From Avoscillospira sp045580485 (GTDB taxonomy: Bacteria; Bacillota; Clostridia; Oscillospirales; Oscillospiraceae): a DNA stretch of 64,000 nt. The notes under the pieces are model-generated. The model worked only from the letters and a program-made list of their open reading frames with translations. It had not been told where the DNA came from and ran no database searches. Numbering within the stretch: position 1 is the stretch's first letter; every line of letters starts with the position of its first letter. The stretch spans positions 1 through 64,000 of the forward strand of contig JAZNNW010000145.1 in assembly GCA_045580485.1 (NCBI GenBank). The letters are read 5' to 3'. Shown here piece after piece: positions 39,666 to 51,200 of this stretch. Both the position numbers and the translations under genes were made by a program.

Positions 39666-41933
39666 ATGGAATTTTTTGAGTATTTAGATATCCTTGGTGC
39701 GCATGGAAAGGAGATCCCTTGTGTTACCGGCGCCAGTGCACCTACCTCCACAACGGAGGGTGACATTGGGTGTCTGTATATGGACACCGATACCGGTGAG
39801 CTGTATAAGTGCATCGCCGCTGTAGATGGCGTCCTCACATGGGAACCTGCTGTAAGTAAGCTGGTAATGGGTGCAACTGTGGTGACTGAAGATGGGACGC
39901 TTGAAATCAATGTGCCGGAGGGTGCGGCGATCAAGACGGGAACGCAAATCTGTTACAGAAACCCCGCTGTGACAGGAGAGCCTATTGCGGAAATTAACTC
40001 CAATTATACGACGATCAACGGCGAGCGGTATCTCTTTGTGACAGCTGACAATCGGAATATCGATGCCAAGGAGCTGCACGAAAAGAACGACACCATCATC
40101 ATCCGAATTGATGAAACCGTTGGTGATTCTCTGTTTGTACAGGTGATCGCCGTTGTACCGAAAGAACAGAAAACTGTTGAAGTGACAGCAGAAAGCATCG
40201 AGGATGCCCTTGGTTATACTCCTGCGAATAAGGCTATTCTGTATGACCAGGAGCAGACCTTGACCGATGCGGAAAAGAAACAGGCAAGAGACAATATCGG
40301 TGCAATGTCCAGTGATGTAAACATCGAGGGAGCTGTCCTCTACACTCAGCAGACACTGACCGATGAACAGAAAGCTCAGGCGAGGGCGAATATCGGCATA
40401 GAAGCAGACGGAAGTGTTATAGCGGTAGATACTACCCTGTCTATGCCGGGCGTGGCGGCTGATGCGAAGGCTGTTGGTGATGCTTTTGATTTTACTGGTG
40501 TTGCCGGGGTAAACTTGCTTGACCCGTCAAAGTTTTTGTTGGATATGGTATTCAACAAAAATACACTTGAATGGTCGTATTATTCTGGTGGTGGTCAAGT
40601 CCTGTCGGATTACATCCACCTGCCAGTCGGTACAGTTGTAACATTTTTGGGCAACGAAGCTAATGGTACTTATAACAAACAATCCACCCGTTATATTACA
40701 GCTCACGATACCAACGACAATGTTGTCGAGTATGTAGAATATAAAGATAAATATACTTTACCCGAAACGGCTGTAAAAATCCGTGTAGCATTCGGTAAAA
40801 AATACCTTGCGGACAATGGCGGTGCCAATATGCTGGTTATTGGCGATTATGACAGTTACACTGCGCCACCTTATGAGCCGTATAAAGAAACCAAAATCAG
40901 CGGCATTAAGGTTTATTCCGAAAATGTGGTAGGTTTTGAACCTTTGAAGGAAGATTTACAAAAGGTCAAGTACAATTTCCGAAAAGTGGATGCCGTTTGC
41001 GACCAGTACAGCAACGAAGCCGTACTTGATATTGCGTGGAGTGACAATGCAAGGGCATATTTCTCCGCTGTCTATGGTGTGTATGATGATTTGTGTGCGG
41101 CGTATCCCAATTATGTTACGAAGCGAGAATTACCGCTACACACCGTGGATTTGGGTGACGGAAAAGAGCCAATTGATGTGTGGTGTTATGATTTTACACC
41201 GCCAACCCCCGTTGGAAGCAATGCGGAGTTGTGTAAAATCTTTTATTGTAGCGGCACACACGGTGGGGAAGCTACGCCGCCCATCATTGGAGCACGGTTT
41301 TTCAAAGACCTATGCGAAAACTGGAAAAGTCAAGATTTATTGCGACCTTTGCGATTTAATTGCAAGTTCACAGTAATCCCTATGGTTAATCCCTATGGCT
41401 TTGCGAACGGTACGAAGAATAACGAGCGAGGTGTAAATCTTAACCGCAATTTCTCGAAGGGTTGGGTTTCCAAAGAGGGATCGGGTAGCTCTGCCGCAAG
41501 TGAAACCATTACCCAAGTCATAGAAAGTATGATTGCAACAGAGGGATATAACTTCTGTCTTGACCACCATACCTATGGCTACTTTAATAGTGAGCCTAAT
41601 GAATTAAAAATAGGGTATTGTTGTAGTTGCAAACAAAGACCCGAAGATGTTTCCTGTGCGGAAATGATTGGTTTTTGGGCAAATGGGAAGGCTGTGGCAG
41701 AAACAACTTCGCTTGACAGTTCCCAAACTTATTTCAAACAGATAATCACAAGTGAATATGCAGGGCAGATGTTTGATGCGTTCACTCATGGCTATTGCTT
41801 TGAAACTATGGGTGGTTGGGGTTACGACGATGCGGGAAAAGCACTGGAAGCGGAATATCCATCACAGAAACTTGGTGCAGAGGTGTTGGGTACTATGCTA
41901 TATAGTGCCTTTGTTGGCTACCATTCGTATTAA
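39666..41933 (+). CDS. Tail fibre/tailspike with C-terminal M14-like peptidase domain
   Basis: 755 aa (GTG 39657 is an alternative start). Residues 1-270 are structural, with two repeats of the LTDxEKxQARxNIG type (QTLTDAEKKQARDNIGA and QTLTDEQKAQARANIGI). A carbohydrate-binding-like middle domain follows. Residues about 510-755 match zinc carboxypeptidase/AstE-like enzymes: GTHGGEAT (H and E ligands, about 530), VNPYGFANGTKNNERGVNLN-RN, LDHHTYG (about 632), and FETMGGWG near the end. It may degrade peptide or amide bonds in the host envelope during adsorption. Confidence 0.88.
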   Translation: MEFFEYLDILGAHGKEIPCVTGASAPTSTTEGDIGCLYMDTDTGELYKCIAAVDGVLTWEPAVSKLVMGATVVTEDGTLEINVPEGAAIKTGTQICYRNPAVTGEPIAEINSNYTTINGERYLFVTADNRNIDAKELHEKNDTIIIRIDETVGDSLFVQVIAVVPKEQKTVEVTAESIEDALGYTPANKAILYDQEQTLTDAEKKQARDNIGAMSSDVNIEGAVLYTQQTLTDEQKAQARANIGIEADGSVIAVDTTLSMPGVAADAKAVGDAFDFTGVAGVNLLDPSKFLLDMVFNKNTLEWSYYSGGGQVLSDYIHLPVGTVVTFLGNEANGTYNKQSTRYITAHDTNDNVVEYVEYKDKYTLPETAVKIRVAFGKKYLADNGGANMLVIGDYDSYTAPPYEPYKETKISGIKVYSENVVGFEPLKEDLQKVKYNFRKVDAVCDQYSNEAVLDIAWSDNARAYFSAVYGVYDDLCAAYPNYVTKRELPLHTVDLGDGKEPIDVWCYDFTPPTPVGSNAELCKIFYCSGTHGGEATPPIIGARFFKDLCENWKSQDLLRPLRFNCKFTVIPMVNPYGFANGTKNNERGVNLNRNFSKGWVSKEGSGSSAASETITQVIESMIATEGYNFCLDHHTYGYFNSEPNELKIGYCCSCKQRPEDVSCAEMIGFWANGKAVAETTSLDSSQTYFKQIITSEYAGQMFDAFTHGYCFETMGGWGYDDAGKALEAEYPSQKLGAEVLGTMLYSAFVGYHSY

Positions 41934-41951
41934 CAAGCGGAGGAATAACAG

Positions 41952-42197
41952 ATGGTCAGTGATACAGTTATTGCAGCGGTGCTGTCCATGCTGGGCAGCC
42001 TTGGCGGCACCTTCGGCGGTATTCTGGTGAGCAATCGGCTCACCAGCTACCGGCTGGAACAGCTGGAAAAGAAAGTACAGGCCCACAACAATCTGGTGGA
42101 ACGGACATACCACCTGGAAGGCGAAATGGATGTGATCCACGAGCAAATAAAGGTGGCAAACCATCGTATTGGAGATCTGGAACAATATCATAAATAA
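41952..42197 (+). CDS. Holin-associated membrane protein (XhlA-like)
   Basis: 81 aa. N-terminal transmembrane helix with glycines (VLSMLGSLGGTFGGILVSN), then an amphipathic coiled coil (LEQLEKKVQAHNNLVERTYH, GEMDVIHEQIKVANHRI). Located at the start of the lysis module, GCGGAGG upstream. Confidence 0.75.
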   Translation: MVSDTVIAAVLSMLGSLGGTFGGILVSNRLTSYRLEQLEKKVQAHNNLVERTYHLEGEMDVIHEQIKVANHRIGDLEQYHK

Positions 42198-42211
42198 CGG
42201 AGGTACATATC

Positions 42212-42415
42212 ATGAAGGAAAAAACATTGAGATGGCTTAAGGCCGCAGGCGTGAGAGCCATTAAGACCGTGGCGCAGACGGCTGTTGCTACCATCGGTAC
42301 CACGGCGGTCATGGCAGAAGTCAACTGGATGCTGGTAGGATCTGCATCCCTGCTGGCAGGCATCCTGTCCCTGCTGACTTCCGTTGCCGGCCTGCCGGAG
42401 GTCGAGGAGGAATGA
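42212..42415 (+). CDS. Holin
   Basis: 67 aa with two transmembrane helices (VAQTAVATIGTTAVMAEVNW; MLVGSASLLAGILSLLTSVA) separated by a short turn and acidic end, the r1t-like phage holin class. Forms the membrane lesion that releases the amidase encoded next. Confidence 0.85.
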   Translation: MKEKTLRWLKAAGVRAIKTVAQTAVATIGTTAVMAEVNWMLVGSASLLAGILSLLTSVAGLPEVEEE

Positions 42416-42419
42416 TGGT

Positions 42420-43073
42420 ATGAATATCATCACCATTCCTTGCCGGAGGGAAAATCATGGAGGACTTCGGTCCTCCAAAAAGAAGTATATTGTCGTGCAC
42501 TTCACAGCCAACAATGGCGATACCGCCAGAGGCAACGGAGAATACTTCGCCAGAGAAATCACCGGTGCATCCGCACATTTATTTGTCGATGAGAATGAAG
42601 TGGTCTGCTCGGTGGATCTGGACTATGTGGCATATCACTGCGGTGCCGAGGTGTACATCCATCCCAAGTGCCGGAACAGCAATTCCATCGGTGTGGAGCT
42701 GTGCAGCCGGGTGGACAAGGACGGCATGTACTACTTTACCGATGAAACCATGGACAGAGCTGCCGAGCTGATCCGATGGCTCATGAAGAAGTACGGCATC
42801 CCCATTGAGAATGTGATCCGTCACTTCGATGTGACCGGGAAGAACTGCCCTGCACCCTTTGTTGGAGCCGGACAGGCAGACTGGGAAGTTTTTAAGGAGG
42901 TAATCGCCATGAAGAGATACAACACCATTGAGGAAATGCCCGAATGGGCAAAACCTACCATTCAGAAGTTGGTCGATGCCAAGATTTTGAACGGCACCGG
43001 TGCTGGTCTGGATCTGAGCATGGACAGCATCCGCATACTGGTCATTCTGGACAGAGCGAGTATGTTTGACTAG
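42420..43073 (+). CDS. N-acetylmuramoyl-L-alanine amidase (endolysin)
   Basis: 217 aa from the ATG at 42420 (GAGGAGG nine bases upstream). Amidase_2 domain: KKYIVVHFTANNGDTARGNG, ASAHLFVDENEVVCSV, YHCG, NSIGVELCS, VIRHFDVTGKNCPAPF with zinc His and Cys ligands. The C-terminal 55 residues (MKRYNTIEEMPEWAKPTIQK and onward) are a small wall-binding-like module that ends abruptly at ILVILDRASMFD; sequence in another frame continues with a second lysin module. Confidence 0.92.
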   Translation: MNIITIPCRRENHGGLRSSKKKYIVVHFTANNGDTARGNGEYFAREITGASAHLFVDENEVVCSVDLDYVAYHCGAEVYIHPKCRNSNSIGVELCSRVDKDGMYYFTDETMDRAAELIRWLMKKYGIPIENVIRHFDVTGKNCPAPFVGAGQADWEVFKEVIAMKRYNTIEEMPEWAKPTIQKLVDAKILNGTGAGLDLSMDSIRILVILDRASMFD

Positions 43074-43326
43074 TGAAGGCTGCAAGAGGGGTATTGCCTC
43101 TAACCACGGCGATGTGATGCACTGGCTCCCGAAGCACGGCAAGAGCATGGACACTTTCCGTGCTGACGTTGCAGCAAAGCTGAACGGTGCAAAGGTAGAC
43201 CCTCTGGCAGAATACAAAGAGAATATCAAGCAGAAGGCGGGCTTATCTGACAGCACCATTAAGTATCTGGCTGATTATCAGTATGGAGCAGATTTGCTGA
43301 AAAAACTTAGCAACGCTATGAAATGA
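43066..43326 (+). pseudogene. Lysin C-terminal fragment in a shifted frame
   Basis: After the amidase stop an 86-codon open frame (shifted by +1) reads TSEGCKRGIASNHGDVMHWL then PKHGKSMDTFRADVAAKLNG and a helical end GLSDSTIKYLADYQYGADLL. This is the tail of a clostridial lysin with a glycosyl/peptide hydrolase-type GIASNHADVMHW segment. It has only a TTG and no ribosome site, so it is either a remnant left by domain exchange or joined to the amidase by frameshifting. Confidence 0.6.
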
Positions 43327-43338
43327 TGAAAAACTAAA

Positions 43339-43370
43339 AGGGAGGAGCACCGTGCTTCTCCCTCTTTCTC
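43339..43370 (+). terminator. Terminator after the lysis module
   Basis: AGGGAGGAGCAC / GTGCTTCTCCCT stem followed by ctttctcc. Confidence 0.8.
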
Positions 43371-43411
43371 CATAGTCAACCTAAAAATCAACGCATAGGA
43401 GCGTGAATGAA

Positions 43412-45235
43412 TTGTCTACTAATCGGTATATTCCTCCCGACCCTCTGGCTGGGGGCTCCAATAACCAGCCCCAGCAAAACCAGCAGAACGGCTATCAGCA
43501 GAATCAGAAACCTGCTACGACAGGCACCTACACTATCGGTTCGGAGAAGGGCTATAACTTAGCCAATAGCCTATCCCCCGGTCAGTCCACTACCGCTTCT
43601 GACGGGTCGGTGTGGACAAAAAACAATGATGGCACCTTGACCGTTTACCATCAAGGCCAGTACAAGACCGGCCAGATTACTTATCAGCCTCAATCGGCCA
43701 CGCAAAGCCAAACCTCTGCACTGAGCGGCACATATACCATCGGCTCCCAGGCGGGTTATAATTTGGCGAATAGCTTGCAGCCGGGTCAGTCGGCTACGGC
43801 TTCAGATGGGTCGCAGTGGACGAAGAACGCTGACGGGACGCTGACAGTTTACCACCAGGGGCGATATATGAACGGCTTAGTCACCTACCAGCCGCAGGCT
43901 ACGACCCCTGTTCAGAATGTCCCGATAGCATCAGCACCGGAGTATCAGCCCCTCACCACGACTCCCATCGTTCCCGGGCAGTCCGCTATCACCCGCCCCA
44001 GCCAGTCAGAGAACCGTCTGACCGCTGATGATATTAAAGCCGTGTACCAACAGATGCAGGATCAGCAGAACCAGAAAATCGACTACACGGTGCAACAAGC
44101 GGTTGACGAACTCACTCGGGCGCAGGAGGACGCACAGAAGGGGTTTACATCTCAGCGTAACCAAATCAACATAGACGAGGCGCAGGCGAGGGACGCACAG
44201 GTGCTTTATGCCGCTGCACGCGGGGACAGGGGCGGCATTACCGGTCGGCAGTATAACAGCATATCCAATACCGCAGCGAATAACCGAGCTGCCGTTGCAG
44301 AAGCTCAGCAGAAACTGGCGACTGACACGGCCAGACAGATCGCAGACCTCCGGGCGCAGGGTGAATTTGAGAAGGCTGACGCACTGCTTCAGATCGCACA
44401 GCAGCAGCTCGCTCAGCTTTGGGAGCTCCAGAAGTACAACGACAATCTCTCCCTGCAGGAACAGCAGCTGCTCATGCAGGAGTCGCAGCTGACCGGATCT
44501 TACAATGGCAAGCCGACCCTTGATGTTCAGCTGGCAGATCGGGAGTATAACTACAATATGCAGGCGGCTGAACGTGAGTGGCTACAAGCCCTGAAGGAAT
44601 GGGATTACACTACTGCACAGAATGAGCGTGAATGGGCGTACCAGATCGCCATGCAGTCTATTCAGGCCGGTGTTACTCCCGACGCCAGTACACTTGCTGC
44701 CGCAGGTATTTCGCCCGACATGGCAAGCCAGCTGGCCGGTGTCTACAAAGCCACTTTGGCAGCGAAGGGTAGTTCTGGCGGCGGTGGTGGTGGCAGCTCG
44801 ACCACGGCAGGTACGAAAATGAGCCTTACTACCGCACAAAACATGGCCAAGGCAGGTCAGTTTACTGACGAAGTGTTGCAGGTTCTCTATGAAGCAGGGT
44901 ATAACGATGCGTATCTGTACGAGACGTATGGGTATGATCCGACTGGGCTCTTGGGTGACAGCCTGCCGATTGACCCTTCGCTCCGTGGTCAGAATAACGC
45001 TAACAATCGGCGCAGCTGGGAGGAGAAACCTTTGGGAACTACTGTGCCTACGCTGACCGTGGACCAGTACAACGCCCGCATGGCGAGTATCGCAGCTCAG
45101 CTTGAGTCTGGTAAAACGCAAGAGGCGCTGAACCAAGTGGCGTATGTTCTGGCTAACTACACCCTGTCCGCAACATGGAGAAAACAGCTGAACAGCTTGA
45201 TTGAAAAATACCTTGAAGAAGTAAATCCCAACTAA
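43412..45235 (+). CDS. Virion protein with tandem repeats and coiled coil, probable ejection protein
   Basis: 607 aa from TTG 43412 (AGGAG ten bases upstream; GTG 43403 is in frame but one base from it). N-terminus Gln/Asn/Pro-rich, then two copies of a 57-residue module starting TYTIGSEKGYNLANSLSPGQ and TYTIGSQAGYNLANSLQPGQ. Middle part is a long alanine/glutamine coiled coil (QQAVDELTRAQEDAQKGFTS; EAQQKLATDTARQIADLRAQ). Located before the giant gene, it resembles internal ejection proteins of short-tailed phages. Confidence 0.7.
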   Translation: MSTNRYIPPDPLAGGSNNQPQQNQQNGYQQNQKPATTGTYTIGSEKGYNLANSLSPGQSTTASDGSVWTKNNDGTLTVYHQGQYKTGQITYQPQSATQSQTSALSGTYTIGSQAGYNLANSLQPGQSATASDGSQWTKNADGTLTVYHQGRYMNGLVTYQPQATTPVQNVPIASAPEYQPLTTTPIVPGQSAITRPSQSENRLTADDIKAVYQQMQDQQNQKIDYTVQQAVDELTRAQEDAQKGFTSQRNQINIDEAQARDAQVLYAAARGDRGGITGRQYNSISNTAANNRAAVAEAQQKLATDTARQIADLRAQGEFEKADALLQIAQQQLAQLWELQKYNDNLSLQEQQLLMQESQLTGSYNGKPTLDVQLADREYNYNMQAAEREWLQALKEWDYTTAQNEREWAYQIAMQSIQAGVTPDASTLAAAGISPDMASQLAGVYKATLAAKGSSGGGGGGSSTTAGTKMSLTTAQNMAKAGQFTDEVLQVLYEAGYNDAYLYETYGYDPTGLLGDSLPIDPSLRGQNNANNRRSWEEKPLGTTVPTLTVDQYNARMASIAAQLESGKTQEALNQVAYVLANYTLSATWRKQLNSLIEKYLEEVNPN

Positions 45236-45250
45236 AGGAGGATGTTGCTC

Positions 45251-48200
45251 ATGGCATTAGTATGGGATAAAGACGGTAAACTCCAGTATGTCCGAGAAGA
45301 TGGTTCGATAGCCGCGTCGTCTACGGTTAGTCGGATTACGAAGCCGCAGACCCCGACCCCGACCCCGACCCCTGATACGGCCCCCGCGCAAACACGCGGT
45401 CTGCAATTCGCCGAGGACGGTAGGCTCCAATATATCCGAAAAGATGGTTCTGTTGCGGCGACCTCCTCGGTAAGTCGGTTCGACAATGCGTTTACTATTG
45501 ATCGTACCGCGGTCTCGTTCACGAACTGGATGCACGGGCTCGATACTTTCTCTCGGCAGGTAAATGACTCGTACAGTACGAGGGACGGAAAGTATCAAAC
45601 GCCCGGTGCGATGAAGACCTCTCAAAAGCAGACGAGAGACCGCATCGCCGAGATGCAGAAGCAGTCCAAGCAGTATCGAGATTACTTTACCAAGAGCAAG
45701 GACAGGTATGGAGGCGAAGCCTACTCTCAAATCCTCGCAGCCCTAGATGAGGCGGACCGTTATCTTGAGTCCGTCCGAGGCGACTTGAACTCCGAATACT
45801 CCTATTGGACTCAGTGGGCAACAGAGGAAGATTACAACGATTTCCTGCGTGTGTCTCAGCTCGATGTGGGGGCCTCCAAGGAGAAAGTCGCTCAAATGGA
45901 AGAGACCTTGCATGGCTTGGAAGATAAGGTCACCTACTATTATGGGTTGGAGGATTTTTATACCACTCAGGGCGAAGCCGAAAAAGCGGAAGACGCAAGG
46001 AGAAAGCGAGAGGCGATACAAGCTCACCTGAAGACGTTGGAGCCTACTCGTAAACGCATCGATGCTCTAAATAAAGACATCGCCTCAGCAGAGCAGATGG
46101 CCGAGAGCAACCGCCTGCGTGGTCTGGATGTAAATACCCTGCGAGCCGATGTCGGTAGCTGGGAGACTGAGCTGCAGACCGTAGAGGAGCAGATTACTGC
46201 GCTTCACAAGCAGGTCAGTATGTACAACAACAGCAATATGCTCGACAAGGCGCAAGAGGCACAGAAGCGACTGGAGGCGGCGTATACCAAGCGAAACGAG
46301 CTGAAAGACAAACTTGCTTCCACAGGCTCCGACCTTGTCCAGCTCGAGAAGATGCAGGAAAACGGTGCGTATAAACAGCTCATGTTTGAGGCAGACTTTG
46401 AGGAGTTTTCTGGCAAAGGTGCGGCTGTGGCGAACAACCGGGCCGCGGATGCCCGAAACCATCCTGAGCGGTTCGCAGGTAAAGCGGACGAAGCGGAGGA
46501 AGGGAAAAGGTACGTCTCGTATGTACACCACGCCGAGGACAGTACGGATGCCGCTGAGCACAATCGCGAAGCACTCGATAAAGAGGCAAACAAGGCGAGA
46601 GCTAATTCCGGCGACGACCTGTTCCTCTACATGACCGAGGACGAGTTCGGTATCTACAACTACTTGCTGGCAAAAGAAGGAACGAAGTCAGCGAATAAAT
46701 ACTTTAAGAGCATCAAAGAGCGGCTGAGCTACCGAAAGGCCGAAGGTATTTCCGCTGAAGTAGACGGAAAACTGGAGCGTTTGGGTCTTAGCTTCAATGC
46801 CGGATTGACTCAGTTCGGCCATGGCATTGCCCAGCTTTTCACGAAGGAGCAGTTGCCGATGTCCGCGACGCAGATCGCGGCGCAGATGGAGCAGGGAGAT
46901 ATGTCCGGCTTCGAGAAGATCGTGAACCAAGCAACTACTACTGTCGCTAATATGCTTCCCTCTATTCTGGTCTCTGCCGTCACGGCTGGCTTCGGCGCAC
47001 CTGCTGCGCTCGCCGGTGCAGTGGGCTCCGCTGCGATGGGTCTCTCCGCGGGCGGCAACTACTACTCTGAGGCACTGAACTACTACTCTCCCGAAAAGGC
47101 GAGACAAATATCGTTTGTAGTCGGTGCGTCCGAAGGTGCGTTGCAGTATCTTCTCGGCGGCATCGGCGGTCTGGGTGGTATTACAGATGACGTCCTTTTG
47201 GCAAAGACCACCGGTATCGGTAACGCAGTCGGTAGACTCTTTGCTCGAGGTGCGATTAAACTCGGAAGCGAAATCACTGAAGAAGAGTTGCAGGCTTTCC
47301 TCGAACCTCTGTTCCGAAAGATGATTCTGAGGGAAGACTATGATGCGCCCACATGGCAAGAGGTCGTTGAGACTGCCCTCGTCACCGCTATTTCCACGGG
47401 GCTATTGGAAGGTGGCAATGTTATCAAGGCCGAGGTCGATTACGCCCGATACGGTGAGATGCTTTTGGAAACCCAAAAGGAAGCGTCGAGACTTGGCGAA
47501 GTTTTGGCGAATACTCCCGACAGCAGCACCGCCCATAAGTTAGCACTGGAGTTGGAGTCCGAGTTCGTCGCAAATAAGAAACTTGATCCCGCTGAACTGG
47601 GGCGCCTTTGGGTTCTTTACGGGCAGGAAATCCGCACTGTGGAGGACACCGAGAAAGATAAGGCTGCTGCGGAGGCCGTGCTGAGAAATGTGAGAGCTAA
47701 GGGTGCCGAAACGGCCACCCTCGAAAACATGGCGAAGTCCGAGGATGCTGATACCGCTGAGTACGGCGTCAGTAAGATGGCTCATAAGGACACACCGATG
47801 GTCAGTCCTGTCGCGCAACGGCTCATGAATATGGGTGTGAAGGGCGATACCGCAGTTGAGCAAGCCGACCTTATCAACCGAATTGCTTATGGTCCGAAGC
47901 TCTCGAAAAACGAGGTCGATGCTATTCTTCCAAAGATCCTGCTCTCCAACGAGGCGGTACGAACTGTATTCTCCGAGGCGACCGGCAAGAATGTAGCCGC
48001 AGGGGATGTAAAGACCAATGCTCAGAAGCGTCAGGTCATTCGCTCAGCTGCAGAGGTAGCAAAGGCAAAAGAAGACACCGCTGAAGCCGAAAGGGCGAGA
48101 AAAGCCGCCGTGGAGGCTGAGAGAGCCAAACAGGAAGCAGTCCAACGGGCTGAACAGCGCCAGGCGCAGGCACAGGCGATGTCCGACCTGGAAGAGGGCG

Positions 48201-51200
48201 CTTATGTACAGCATGTTCTGAATATGGCAGGGCAGGCTATTGCCCGAGAGGAGACCAAGTTCAACGGAGAAACCATTGTGTTTGAGGACGGCTCTACCCT
48301 CACTCTACCTGAGTTCGAAAAGGCTTTCCGCGCCAGCATCCCGAATGCGCCTGCACAGGATATCGTTACGGCTTTCCGTGAACGGCAGACCCTCAATATG
48401 ATGGGTCGTAAACTCCCCGGTTCTGCGTCCAGTTTCGCAGTTGATCCAGATGCCATTCAGCGGTACAATCGCTCCAAAGCTGAAAGCGAGAAGCGAGACA
48501 GCATCGAGGACAAGGACAACAGATCTGTCGTTAAGACCGACGCAGCTGGAAGAACCGAAGCCGGTAGAGCGAAAGAGCGTGAGCTTACTCTCAAGCGGCT
48601 GAACTCTTGGGCAAGTAAGTACGGCGTCACCGTTAAAGTTCAAAGCCCCGACGGCGAAGTTCTGCACGGAATGGATAACGGCTACTACGATGCTGCCACT
48701 AAGACCATTGTTTTGAACGCAGAGAGAGCGACCAATCAGTACCTGATGACCTACTACTTTGTCCATGAGCTGACCCACCATGCGCAGAAGCTGGACAAGA
48801 GCGTCAAGGACGGTCTGACTACTGACCTCATCAAAGCGATGCGTGATCCGTCCATCTCAGCGATACTGGCAAGGCCTGAGTTCTTCGGCATAGGTGACGT
48901 GGACAGTATCATCGACCGCACCCGTAAACGGTACGCGAAAGCGTACCGGGAGACTGGGCGAAATGTGAACCTGCTGGATAAGCCGAACTTCATCGAGGAC
49001 GAAGTCGCTTGTGACTTCATGATGAAAGCCATCGGCGACCGCACCCTGCTCGACACACTTGCCGGAGTAGAGCCAAGCGCACACCGCGGTCTTATCAGCA
49101 TAGTCCGTGAGTTCCTCAAGAGCGCGAAGAAGACCGACCCCGGCGTTAAGGAAGCGCGGCGATTGATTGACAGGCTGCGGGCTTCTTTGGATGAAGCACA
49201 AAATAGACGGTTGCAAAAGCCTGAGAACGATGATACAATAAAATCAAATGAACACGAGGTGAGGCACAGTGTCGAACGAAACGAAGAAGGCTCCGATTAT
49301 CGAGGACGGCAAGACCCTGGACGAACTGGCACAGGGTCCCACGGACCGGAGAATTATCGCAGCAGAGAGGGCCTTGGGGTTCTCGGACGAGGAGATTTGG
49401 GAAGGCATGAAAGCCTGGTAATACCCAAAGAAACAAGAAGCATAATGAACGAGAAAGGCATCCCGGACATCGGACTTATAGAAACCGATGATCGGAGTGC
49501 CTTTTCTGTCGCTCTGGAAACTGCCAAGACTGCAAATCCTAATGGCGGTATGGTCGATAGTCAGAGCGTTGAGTCGTTGTCCCAGAATGGCGCACGTGTC
49601 TTTATGCGTCCCGGTGGCGGCGCAGGTGTAGCGGTTGAAGCGGATGGCAATATTGTTGGGGTGTTCAAGAATCCGGACATCCTGAAAGCAGGTCGTTCCG
49701 TGTATGACTTGCTCTACTCAGCGCTGGCACAGGGAGGTAACCACTTGGACTGCTATGCGACTTATGCCAAGCATGACCTGTCCAGCAAGTATGCCCAGTT
49801 CGGCTTTGAGCCTGTTGCATGGCTGGAGTTCAACCGTGAGTTTGCACCTGACGACTGGAATTATGAGAAATGGGGCGAACCCGATGTTGTCATGTGGGTC
49901 CACAACGGCGACACCGTAGAGGACATCATCAGTCGTGAGGAGCCGTATCGTGTGTGGACGAAAGAGGACATTCATACGCTTCCGAAGTTCGAGGACTACG
50001 ATGAAGCCAAGGCGTATCAAAACAAGGTACGTGAACAGCAGAAGGCGAACCATCCCGGCAAGGGTTCTTTGGAGGCTGTGGAAGAAAACAAAAACACCGC
50101 TGCTGAGAGCGGTGAGAAGAGGTATTCGTTCGAAGGATATGACGAGGAGACTGGCCGAGGAATTTACCGTTCTAACTTCCCGAAGGGTACGCCCAAGGCC
50201 GCAAAAGCAGAGCGCATTTTGTGGTACATTCAGAATGTCTGGAGTAAAAAGCCCATTGATCTTATCATAAGGAACAGCGACGGAAGTACCCGGAGAATTA
50301 AGGCGCAGTTTGATCCAGATTACAGCGCAGACAAAAATGTGAGAACTGACGCAAGTAAGCTCATGGGCGGTAACCGCCACGGCACAGCTGCGGAGCAGCG
50401 AGTGACGCTGGACCTTGCGGATGACTACTACCGTATTGCGTCTGAAGCCAATTATAACTACTCAAAAGATGAAACCGGCAAGGGTAACTCCACTCACAAA
50501 GACGTGCGGCAGTGGCATTATTTTGTGAATGACATTATGTTTCAGGAACAAGAATCCGATACACTGGAACCGTACCGTGTCACTGTTAATGTGAAAGAAC
50601 GACCCGACGGTGAGTTTGTGTATAGCTTCAATGCAGAAAGACAAAAAGAAGATCAGAGCACCCGGCAGACTTTACATGCTGACGTGAACCAGGTCGGGGA
50701 TACCGACCAGGCAAATGCTCGATCTTCTAATACAAGAATACTCCAAGACCGGGAGAATGTCAAGACCCCAAAACGCCATTCCATCTCCGAAGATTCTGTC
50801 GGCAAGCAACTCACCACGGATACCAATCCCACTTCTCACCCCGATATCCGCTACAGCCTTGACTGGGGCGAGCAGCTCGACCGTTTAATCGTCGGCGATA
50901 TCGACCAGACACTGAAGCCCCTGGGCAACCTGAAAAGCGTCCTATATGTTTTGCCGGAGCCTACAGCGATTTTACAGCAAATCGATCTCTCGGATCTGGC
51001 TTTGGTCACCACGCAGAAACACGCTCGGCAGATGTTGGAGCAAAGGAAGATCGTAAACGGGAAAGTGTTGAATCCCCACGCACACCAACTCAGCGAAGCA
51101 CAGGTTCGACGGCTTCCTGAGTACATCCAGCAGCCGCTCGCGTTGTTTAAGTCCGATCCGAAATCCAAATCCCGAGGCGGCGTTGTTATCCTCACCGCTG

